64,000 nt of DNA from Polytrichum commune (lineage: Eukaryota > Streptophyta > Polytrichopsida > Polytrichales > Polytrichaceae): the NCBI GenBank assembly GCA_950295325.1, contig OX485803.1, positions 59,349,554-59,413,553 of the forward strand. Direction: 5' to 3'. The notes beneath the pieces were generated by a model. The model did no database searches. It was not told the DNA's origin and was given only the letters and a program-made list of their open reading frames with translations. Positions 1 through 8,527 of the stretch are shown in pieces. The position numbers and the translations under genes were made by a program. Within the stretch, counting starts at the first letter, position 1, and every line of letters starts with the position of its first letter.

Positions 1-1762
1 ATCAAAAAGTGCACGTGAAAAATGTACTGGCGGCTCCTCAAGATCGCGCAAGAGTTTTGCAAATGAACCCACCGTGTGGTTTGCATCGCCAGGGTAAAAA
101 TCCAAACCATAATGGGCATACTTAACGTCCACATGGCCATGGGCAATCATACCTAGAAAAAACAAACGATGCGTGAACAACAAAAATGAAATAACCACTA
201 AACTGATGTATGATGTTGGACATTTGCCAAACACACCCAAGAAAAATGGAGAGACTTTGAACACATCGTTGTGATTTCTTACAAACCTGTGACAGCTACG
301 GGCAACTTGAAGAGACCATCCGTGGCCTTTATTTTGCGTGCATAACAAGGGCATGCGGTCTTGGCGTGGTCCATTTTATCATGGATGACTGTGAGAACCT
401 CTGTCGGCCTCATTATAGATAGTGCACGGTTCTTGTAGTAATCTTGGCGGTGTGCCTCTTGATTGTTGACATGCTCAATATTTTTTTTTGGTGTCTAGTA
501 TGGGATTCAGTACCAATGGGGTGGGCGTCTTGAAGACCTTTGTATTTCTCACACGCCGTACACCTAGCGAACTTGTCACCAGGTCTCTTCAAAATGTATT
601 CAGCAAACTGTTGGTTTTTAATCACACTCAACTTGGACAAAGAAATGGGCCCACATCCCGCTCTGCGACCCACTTCGTTGATGTCCGTTAAGATGTTCTT
701 CCATTTTGTGCCTATGGGCAACACCATTTGAACAACTTTCTCCCCTGTTCACAATGTCCTCGTCTTGTGGGGCATTGCATCGGCCAATGGCACTATGATG
801 GTGGAGAGTGTCGCCGAGGCTTGTAGTGTAGCCTCCCTAGGTTTCTTTGTGCCCGAGTTGCCATGAAATCGAGAGCGGCGACCCAACGATGAATACTTCC
901 TAAACCTATAAAAATCAACCTTGGAGACAGCATGGATGATATACCATACCGTACAACACACTTCGACATTTTCAAAGGTCACCACCTTATGACCATGGAT
1001 ATCAAGGTGCAAATTTCTGTGCACCTCGAATTTCTTTGCGGATCTCATACGAAAATCCGCAAGCCACATCTCTTCACGAAGTGACCTAATTTTTTCGCGT
1101 GGGAAGAATTGGCAACATTTCCTCGCGCAACAGTCCTTGGCGGACACGAGACGGATAGAATCGTCTCCCAATATGCGATCCCGTCGTCACTCCTTATCAC
1201 CGCGAGGCACGCGGTTAGAAGCATATCTGCGGAGGCCTTTGCGAGGAGGTAATTTGGCCAACAAAGCTGATTTCGCTTGTTTGTGCCGCCGCCCATGATC
1301 CCACAAGTTTACTTCTTCATGGAGAACACGACGAAGGGGCCATCGACGTAAGGAAAATCTCCACATCACCGGAACCTCGAGTGGAAGCAAAGAATTCAAG
1401 ATGCACACACCAACATCATCGGCACCGAGGGGGTTGGCATCCATACATTCACGGGGATCGGAGTTTCTACATATGCCATTTACCACCGGGACACCAAGAT
1501 CGTTAAGTAGAACGACATCAAGGCCCACCCATTCCTCTCTTCCAAAACCCGCACACAATGGAATGTCATCGTTGTCATCACCGGAATGTAGACATTGTTC
1601 GTGCCCTTCAAAAGAATCATCGGAGGATGCATCCACAAGCACCCCCAGCACATTTGTAATGTCAGTACCGTCCACCGACGTCAACGTTAGTTCGCGTTCA
1701 CTATCGGAAGACGATGCACTAGTTGACAACTCCAATGAAATATATCCCACATGCATCGCCAT
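1..1762 (-). pseudogene. Transposase/integrase-like gene of an uncharacterised mobile-element family, broken
   Basis: One reading frame runs leftward from an ATG at 1762-1760 (context acaATGG) to about 490. It is interrupted by TGA at 1189-1187 and TGA at 751-749. A run of nine T (481-489) then shifts the frame by one base, after which the family-like sequence resumes (EAHRQDYYKNR, then IHDKMDHAKTACP). A 134-bp GT-AG intron lies at 286-153, and the last exon runs off the left edge. The N-terminal 190 residues are acidic and Ser-rich. After that come a Cys-rich patch (CCARKCC), a HGNSG..KP segment, a C-x2-C pair (FARCTACEKY) and D/H-rich motifs (DKMDHAKT, IAHGH, YGLD, NHT). From memory, this motif order resembles transposase-like proteins repeated in plant and protist genomes, but I cannot name the superfamily. 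The damage suggests an inactive copy. It is divergent from the composite gene at 5644, and three palindromes lie just upstream of it. Confidence 0.5.
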
Positions 1763-1905
1763 TGTTCCTAAACAAACAACCATGGCATGAACAAACAATA
1801 CCCATTCCAATGTTTAAAATAACGCACAAATTATTTGTCAGAATATATGGCCCAGAAATCACAAACAACTCTTGGGGCATCCATGGGAAGGCCTCACACA
1901 TAAAG

Positions 1906-2251
1906 ACGAACGCACGTTCGAAAACAATATGAAGACACGGAAAAACTGCATGGGATTCCCACGGCAATTGACACCGGCATCTAGTTATATATCATTCGTG
2001 AAGGGTGTCGATATGAGTTGTTGTCCACCCATGGCAAAATGTTTGAGGCGGTTATGTATACGAACGACCGTTCGTAAGTTTTTGGAAAAACAGTATATGC
2101 AAAAAACACTTTGACAAGTCGACATTGTGATAACTCAAGCAATACGTTTTCTGAAGACATGCCACCCTCTGTCGGGGAACTGATAGGGTGTACCACATCA
2201 CGTCATACCCTAGTAAATAATGGGACGGCATATTTACGAACGACCGTTCGT
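1906..2251. repeat. Three copies of the ACGAACGNNCGTTCGT palindrome upstream of the transposase-like gene
   Basis: Copies at 1906-1921 (last base changed), 2060-2075 and 2236-2251. The last two are exact outside the free central dinucleotide (AC in both). They lie 140-490 bp upstream of the start of the leftward transposase-like gene. This is the same family as the arrays in and before the gene at 5644, so the palindrome is shared by both genes of the locus. Confidence 0.9.
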
Positions 2252-3117
2252 ATCTCTCTGTCATACTTTGGTTATATACAGGAAGGTGTCTGTAAGTGTA
2301 GTGTTGGATGCGATGGAGACCTAATATATGCTATGAATGTATGTAATTGTGTGTGTGTGTGTATATATAAATATATAAATATATATATATATATTTACAC
2401 ACACACACACATACACAATAAGCTAAACTCGAGTAAAAACATGTTGTGGAGGCCCCTAAAATTATAGGGATGATCATATGATTCAAATCGAAACATGCCC
2501 GTAATATGCTCACCAAGCGCGTGAAAACCATTAAAAAGTTTGGTTAATCCACAATGAACTAATCATATCTAGATGTAAGTTAGGGCTTAATTCAAATGTA
2601 GCCATACATGTCAAAATAATGCATTAAAATGGCATGTGTGGAAATGTTTAATTAATTTGGAATGGTGAATTTGATAGAGTAATCATAAGAAATGAAACCA
2701 TACTTACGACAAGTCACACTTACAATTATGTGTTTTACATCCTACGAGAAGTATGTGCATGCTCATAGCTGAAAGTGTTGATTTAAACTAAAGTCTTAAG
2801 ACATGCATGTTATAATCATGAGATTAAGTTTGGATTGTGTGATCAAATAGCACTCAATACTATTAAGGGGAGAGATGGAGCATTTCAACACTCACTTTTC
2901 ACCCGAACCAAAGCTTTATCCGAACTCTATTAATTTTGAATCTCAAAATGACAATTATTGGCATGATTCTCAATTATTATAGTTATTGGGAACCAAATAA
3001 AGCAATTTCCAATCCAACCAACATCGATAGACCACTTTGACATGCCCATAGACCACAACATGGACACATATATTAAGAAAGGTTAGTAAGAAGAAGAAAA
3101 AATGTAGGAATGCAAGG
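2252..3117. other. Non-coding AT-rich spacer with a GT/AT/AC microsatellite
   Basis: Contains a compound (GT)n-(AT)n-(AC)n tract at 2349-2417, itself nearly self-complementary. Beyond that no supported gene is seen. The short frames over the tract are microsatellite translation. Confidence 0.6.
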
Positions 3118-3212
3118 TTTAGGGTTTAGGGTTTGTGATGGTTGTGTATGTGGTTATAGGGTTTAGGGTTTGTGATAGTTGTGTATGTGGTTTTAGGGTT
3201 TGTGGTGTGGTC
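3118..3212. repeat. Minisatellite with telomere-like TTTAGGG core
   Basis: About two and a half units of roughly 40 bp. Each carries one or two TTTAGGG motifs followed by a conserved stretch TTGTGTATGTGGTT. The plant-type telomere heptamer supports a land-plant source. The interspersed non-telomeric part makes this an interstitial minisatellite rather than a telomere end. Confidence 0.7.
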
Positions 3213-3315
3213 GTTAATACGTTACATTACACACACAAACAATATTGACTCCTAAAAACCTTGTATCACACTAACTAAACTTATGAAACTGACAGTTGAT
3301 GGTAGCCGTTATCCA

Positions 3316-3825
3316 CAATCTCAAATTGGTCCTTTATGAATGTAATATTTATTTGAGAAACCATGGTTCAAATTGAAAGAAATCTCGTTCCCGAAAACTG
3401 TATAATTGAAAACCTCATATACACATCCTTAGGGGTGGATTCTTCATTGAAAACCTATGATATCATACATTTGATGCTAGCGAAATAATGACCAATATGG
3501 CTCATTGGTTAAATGCAATTACATCATTGTTAAAAATTAAAGTTCAATGCACTATACGATTGTTAGTTCAATTTGACACCTAATTAAATTAATTGTGGTC
3601 CTATTGGAAATTAAATTAATTGACGTCCTCCACCTCTTGCAAGAAACCGAATAGCCCCTCTCAACAATGTCAAATTGGGTCCTTTATGTACTATGTAATA
3701 TATATTTGAAGAACCATGGTTCAACTTGAAAGTTATCTCATTCATGAAAACTCTATACTTCAGAACACCATATCCACATCCTTGGGAGTGGATTCTTCAT
3801 CGAAAACCCACTAAATGACATACAT
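3316..3825. repeat. Two diverged direct repeats of about 160 bp, 350 bp apart
   Basis: 3316-3475 and 3664-3825 share a similar order of blocks (CAAATTGG.TCCTTTATG, ACCATGGTTCAA.TTGAAAG, GTGGATTCTTCAT.GAAAACC). The GGGGTGGATTCTTCAT block resembles the terminal inverted repeat of the elements at 50054 and 51066, so these may be end fragments of the same family. Confidence 0.55.
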
Positions 3826-4122
3826 TGTGCAATACTCATTAACTTAAAGTTGTTTTTTAAAATATGTTTACAAGGAATACAAATGTAAAGGTACTAAGGG
3901 GGCACGGCACACAAAATTCATGTCTTCATATTAAGCTCTTGAAGTTATTGTGATTAATGCTTCCATCCCATATTATACATATACATATGCTTTGTATTGC
4001 CTTCATGATTACTTCTACATCCATCTCCCATCGTATTTCCCCCCATCCCCCGATGTCCCCATCCTATCTCCTCCCATTTCCCCCATCACCCATCTCCACC
4101 CATACCCGCACCCCTTCACATG

Positions 4123-4206
4123 CCACGTGGAACGACGCCATTGGAAGGGTGCCAATGGACCGTCACCATTGGAACGTCGCCACGTGGCAGCCATGGGGAA
4201 ACCCTA
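4123..4206. promoter_or_regulatory. Symmetric G-box / CCAAT-box array with 7-bp rhythm, plus telo-box
   Basis: CCACGTGG (4123-4130), CCATTGG (4138-4144), CCAATGG (4152-4158), CCATTGG (4166-4172) and CCACGTGG (4180-4187) are separated by four spacers of exactly 7 bp, giving a nearly mirror-symmetric array. A telo-box AAACCCTA follows at 4199-4206. G-boxes bind bZIP/bHLH factors and CCAAT boxes bind NF-Y in plants. The block lies about 1.4 kb before the first ATG of the composite gene and is the best promoter candidate for it, assuming a long 5' leader with an intron. Which gene it serves is inference. Confidence 0.55.
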
Positions 4207-4886
4207 GCGGCGGGGGCGGCTACCACCCCACGCCCCTTCTCTCTCCTCCTCATTGTCATTTGGAACCGAGAGAGGAGGAGCGGAGAGCTTAGCGTATTCG
4301 GAGCGAAGCTCTTGCAGATTTTAGAGCCTTCTTCATTTTTGCATCAAGTTGTGTTTGAGAGTTGCATATTTTGCTTTAGAATTGACTGTTTGTGAGTAGA
4401 GAGCTTGAGGGTTGTAAGAATGTTAGTAGAGCTGAAGAGTTGCAATATTGGGGTTTGAAAGCTTGAAGCTTGAAGCTTGTAGCTGCACCAGAATAGGTGA
4501 TAGGGTTTGCACATAAAGAGTGAGGGCTTGAAACTGTGATAAAGGAGTGAGTGGTGCAAGGGCGCATCTCAACAACCAACATTGTACATTTGTGTGTAGT
4601 TTTGTGTTTTTTCAGCAAGCCAGGAACAGTTTGGGTTTAGAACACTTCAATGTGAGTGGATCAATCCTTCTAAACTCACAACCCACATCCTGAATTGGTT
4701 CATTGTTGATTTCCATTTGTTTTGTTTGTATTATGAGCTTTGGCAGGTTTTGCATGCATTCTGAGCTTTGATATTCATTCTGAAGTTCAATTGTGTTCTG
4801 ATTATTTTTTCTTTTTTCTTCAATTCAATCATTCTGGCCAAGCACTTGCAAGCATTCTTGCGAGCGGAAGGAGTATAGTCCATCGT

Positions 4887-4916
4887 ATACGTATTCGTAC
4901 ATATACGAATACGTAT
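4887..4916. repeat. Perfect inverted repeat, 13-bp arms, 4-bp loop
   Basis: ATACGTATTCGTA and its exact reverse complement flank the loop CATA. The arms contain TTCGTA/TACGAA, echoing half of the ACGAACG palindrome that follows at 4961, but the arm sequence is otherwise different. Confidence 0.85.
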
Positions 4917-4960
4917 ATATACGGACAATATGCAAGAAAATATCCAAATTAGCCACATTT

Positions 4961-5609
4961 ACGAACGATCGTTCGTAATTGCGAATACATAGTCTGAGCC
5001 AATTTTACGAACGCTCGTTCGTAAATACCCGCACCCTAAAGCACTAGCCAAGCAATTTACGAACGATAGTTTGTAAATACCCTAAACCCAATGCACAAAT
5101 CCAGAACATTACGAACGCGCGTTCGTAAAGTAAGCTGGGAAAACCAACAATTAAACAATTCAAAATTCAAACCCTCTGTAATATATTTAAACCAAATACA
5201 CAATTACTTAGAAATATTTAAATATGAATACCTACTTACGAACGCGCGTTCGTAAAAGACTGCAATCTTGTTTTGGCGGACCAAAACACATTTATTTACG
5301 AACGATTGTTTGTAAAATAAGATGAAAAGATTCTGAATCAAATAGATGAATGCCTTATTTTATGCAACAAACCCAAAATGCAGATAGTAATGTCGGGCCT
5401 GGTGGGTATCACTCACGAACGAACGTTCGTGTTTACTATTGTAAACATTTATTTTATTGTGAAGATGGTCTGAAATGTGAAAAAACAACCCAGAAAACCA
5501 CCTCCTTTACGAACGATCGTTCGTAAAGATAATCAAAATGTATTGCAACAAATACATTCATAATGTGTAGTATCTTGGATTTGCATGTCGTTTACGAACG
5601 CTCGTTCGT
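4961..5609. repeat. Array of nine ACGAACGNNCGTTCGT palindromes before the composite gene
   Basis: Starts at 4961, 5007, 5059, 5111, 5238, 5298, 5415, 5509 and 5594. Seven are exact outside the central dinucleotide. 5059 and 5298 carry changes in the right half only. Most extend the symmetry with TT/TTA on the left and AA/TAA on the right, giving about 20-22 bp. The centre varies (AT, CT, CG, AA) and each full site holds at least four CpG. Intervals are irregular (about 46-127 bp), and the sequences between share no other repeat, so the palindrome itself is the unit. The last copy ends 34 bp before the ATG at 5644. Confidence 0.92.
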
Positions 5610-5643
5610 AAACTCAACACTAAATGTTTATATTCTGTTGCAG

Positions 5644-6939
5644 ATGGCAAGATCAAGCAGAAGCGCGATTAAGATTTTCGCAGTGCAGGTCGATCGCCTC
5701 CCAGAGTCGGTGTCCGACGATAACGGCAACGACAACTTTGTTCCCAAGGACGACTTCATGGGGGAGTGGACGGCTCTGCCAGAGAAGTCCGTAGACGGCC
5801 TCTTCTGCATGCGATTCATCTACGAGCTGGAGACAAGACCGGACCAGCCCGAACAGTGGGTTCAAATGAAGACGTGGGAGATAGAGTCCATAGAGGCCCA
5901 GGGGGATTATGTAATTCTAGACATGAAGAACAAGAAGGATCATATCAACCTCTTGTTGCATTACCAAAAACATACATTCTCCTACCAATACGCCCAAATG
6001 AACGTAATCGAAGATGCCAAGCACTTCGACCTGGAGGGCCTCTTCTCCAAATATGCGTTGAGCCCATACTGGACAGCAAGGAAACTAACCGCCCTGGCAT
6101 TGAACATCTCCAAATACAATAGTGTGGTCACTGAGGCCAACAAGAAGAAGAAGAGCCCCAGGAAACCATCCACATCAAGGGCAGGAGGCTCTAGAAGTGC
6201 ACCCAGGCCTGTGCCTTCCGCAAGCAGGGCGACGGAGGGCCCTAGCAGACACTCCACGCCATCGAAGAGGACAAGGGACGAGATGGAGAAATCGGGAGTA
6301 ACAGAGACCGCGGAGGTGACCTCGCATGTCGTAATGCCTACCCCCTTGAAAAAGGGCGAGAACCCTGACGTTGTGAAGGCCACGAGGATCCTTCGAGACT
6401 TCAACAACTACTCGAAGGATTGCTAGCCCATGGGACGCCACTTCACATTCAATGTGGACTGCTTCAAGTGCGAGATGTCCCCCAACAAATGGGTGGTTCG
6501 GTCTCGCGAGAGCGGTGGTGTGAAATGGCAGATAAATAATCTAATGAACAACGTCAAGTGGGATAGGCAGACCGTCTGCGTCATGCCGAAGGGGCTGACA
6601 TCCCGTCCGACGGAGAAGGACTGGCCACGGATCCAGAATGGAGAGTTCTGGATCATAGACGGACAACACAGCTTGGAGGCGTCCCAGATAATCCTCAAGG
6701 ATGACAACTTCCAGCATGACTTAAAGGCAGACTTGCGCTACTGGAAGGCGTTCTTGGTGTAGTCGGACGATTGGGACAAGCTGCGGAAGATTTCCACCTT
6801 CCTCAACTCCGGCAACAAGATCAAGGCCTTCGAGGCGTCGTGGGCAGCCAACATAGTGGCTGCAAGGGACGTCTGGGTCGCCCACGGGTGCCCCCCTAAG
6901 GAAAGGGAGAACGCGAAGACGCCGTCTCCACAATGGAAG
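5644..6939 (+). CDS. Exon 1: N-terminal domain and ParB/DGQHR-like domain
   Basis: 432 codons from ATG 5644 (MARSSRSAIK) to the donor AAG|GTGAGT. Residues 1-165 form a compact domain conserved in copy 2 (DHINLLLHY..H.FSY, SPYWTARK). Residues 170-235 are a basic, Ser/Pro-rich linker (KKKKSPRKPSTSR) likely to be disordered or nuclear-targeting. After the first TAG the frame continues unbroken. At residues 337-345 it reads IIDGQHSLE, followed by a helical segment. D-G-Q-H-[RS] with downstream A/S is the signature of ParB-like nuclease and DGQHR (DndB-type) domains, which act in DNA partition, nicking or modification. R is replaced by S here. TAG codons at 6424 and 6760 align with Trp in copy 2. 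Confidence is fair for the motif and lower for function. Confidence 0.55.
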
Positions 6940-7061
6940 GTGAGTTTACGAACGAACGTTCGTAAACATCTTTGACATTCAAAATTTCAAGTTCTTTGAC
7001 ATTCAAATTTACGAACGTGCGTTCGTATTTTGTACATTACTGATGCCTTTCTTGCTGCAAG
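6940..7061 (+). repeat. Intron 1 with a palindrome at each end
   Basis: Donor GTGAGT at 6940. Palindromes at 6948-6963 (centre AA), only 8 bp after the donor, and 7011-7026 (centre TG). AAATTTCAAGTTCTTTGACATTC-like direct repetition of CTTTGACATTCAAA lies between them. Acceptor TGCTGCAAG ends at 7061 but gives the wrong phase; an in-frame AG occurs at 7086-7087. Copy 2 retains a donor (AAG|GTAGGT) and two decayed palindromes (28129, 28090) in the same place. Confidence 0.7.
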
Positions 7062-8386
7062 CATTCTGCGACGCGATGGTGGACAAGTTCTCCTCCATCG
7101 ACATGAAGTCTACAACAACCAAGTCTGTCATGGAGCTCAAGGGTGAGCTCCGCCTCATCTGTTGCAACAGGGACACTTGGGAGTTGTGGACACAATTTTT
7201 TGATGCGCACAGCTCGGGCGATCTGGTCAACCCCGACACCGAGGAGAAATACAGCGCGGAGAAGACCGGGGAGGCCCCTCCATTACTGAGGGAGTTCTTC
7301 AGGTCCCTTCAAGGGTTAACAGAGTCCGAGTTGCAGAGGTGCGCGGTGCATCTTCTTGGGAACACAGTGGGAAGAACCATCCCATACCCGAAGATATTTT
7401 TGAAGAGGCCAAGACACAAGCCCGGCACGTATTCCATCAAGGAATGGTGCGAACACCGCAAGCTAAAGACTGCTGCAATGAGGGAGTTGAGCGCCCTAAT
7501 ACCAGAGTACGCACTCATCCTAGCCGACGGGGAGATTAATTGGGCCAGCCGGAAGATGTTCAAGGTCGACTACAACATCTCCGGAGCCTCAATGCGTTGT
7601 CTTGTCAAGGAGCACGCCTCCATTTTGAAGCAGAAGGGGAACAAAAGGACAAAGAAAACCGAGACTGATCCCCAGGAGGTGGAGCAATACAAAAGGTTTT
7701 TGGCGCGGAAGAGGATGGCCACATTCGAAGGAGTGGCCAGATTTTGTTTGGTGACAACCGGAGTGGAGAGGGTCACATTTTCCAAGTGGGACGGGACCCT
7801 CAACAGGGCCGAGGTGAGGGAGGATCGACGGGGGTGCCCATTTGCCCTGATCGATTTCAGGGGGATCCCCGGTGTGTCGAGGCAGGGGGGAAAGGACATG
7901 CCCTTCTACAACCCCTTCATGGCCAAGTTCAAGGAGCACAAGTCGCCGGACATGAGGGAGCCTCATGTTTGGCTGTGGATAGTGGAGCAGGAGAAGCTCT
8001 CTGCTGTAGTCGACCTGTACGAGAGGTCGATCAAATTCAAGTACAACATCTTCCACAGCACTTACGTGCCCGCCAAGACAGAAGGGATCGTGGCCATCAA
8101 CGAGGCCAGGGGAAATAAACAGGTGGGGGCGGTCAGCCTCGTCTTCTTGACGTACAACGCGCTTCGGAATGGGCGAGCCCCTGTCAGGGCGAATACTACG
8201 TTCAAGAAGATCTACAGCATCCCCCATCCCCCTCCCAAGGATCTGCTACAGGAGACCTTGTACATTCTCCTCCCGGCGCTGGAACTCAGGTTGGAGTTCT
8301 ACGTCTCCGTGTTGCAAAGCGTCGCAATAAGCGGAGAGACCGTGTACAACGTTTGTGGAGGCAGTAAGTTCATGTACGCTGCGATG
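7062..8386 (+). CDS. Exon 2: DNA methyltransferase-like domain with altered catalytic motif
   Basis: About 440 residues, open from FCDAMVDKFSS to the donor ATG|GTAAGC at 8386/8387. The first 260 residues are a conserved region (TIPYPKIFLKRP, YSIKEWCEHRKLK) that I do not recognise. The second half has the layout of a beta-class N6A/N4C DNA methyltransferase. A strand ends in ALIDFRGIPG (D at 7853) where DPPY is expected, followed by HVWLWIVEQEKL..VV and, near 8348, VYNVCGGSKFMYAAM resembling motif I (FxGxGxx..AA). That strand continues into exon 3 (LGLVVNNFVDAVDEEDF). ParB plus methylase pairings are known from phages and bacteria, which supports the reading. DFRG in copy 1 and DIIC in copy 2 both lack DPPY, so methylation activity is doubtful. 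Pairing with a structure search would decide. Confidence 0.45.
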
Positions 8387-8527
8387 GTAAGCTCTCCAAC
8401 TGAAATTTACGAGCGCTCGTTCGTAAAGTTCACCTCAACCTGTTTTTGTGTTTGATGAAATTGTTTCTCGTCGTTGATTTTTACGAACGTACGTTCGTAT
8501 ATTCTAACGTATTAGCTTGGATCTCAG
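8387..8527 (+). repeat. Intron 2 with two palindromes
   Basis: 141-bp intron with donor GTAAGC at 8387 and acceptor GGATCTCAG at 8527, phase 0 on both sides. Palindromes at 8409-8424 (ACGAGCGCTCGTTCGT, one change) and 8483-8498 (exact, centre TA). Copy 2 carries four decayed palindromes in the corresponding stretch (26508-26694). Confidence 0.8.

Larger units (their letters stand above)
4207..5643 (+). other. Presumed 5' leader/leader intron of the composite gene
   Basis: No long frame is supported here. The first ATG of the composite gene follows directly after a splice-acceptor-like sequence (CTGTTGCAG|ATGGC at 5643/5644), so this stretch is likely a transcribed leader with an intron. It holds nine palindromes (4961-5609) and a perfect inverted repeat (4887-4916). 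Copy 2 keeps a weaker version of the same upstream layout, with a decayed palindrome the same distance before its ATG. Confidence 0.4.

Noticed and set aside
1401-1790. Plus-strand frame of 129 codons
   Set aside because: It is the antisense shadow of the Ser-rich N-terminal part of the leftward transposase-like gene.
2331-2531. Small frames over the GT/AT/AC tract
   Set aside because: Microsatellite translation.
4961-5609. CRISPR-like array
   Set aside because: Short palindromic repeats with irregular spacers, some decayed, in introns and exons of a plant-type locus and without cas genes; not a CRISPR array.
5982-6407. Minus-strand frame of 141 codons
   Set aside because: Shadow of exon 1, with no conservation in copy 2 in that direction.
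7589-8227. Minus-strand frame of 212 codons
   Set aside because: Shadow of the GC-rich exon 2; the plus-strand frame is the one conserved in copy 2.
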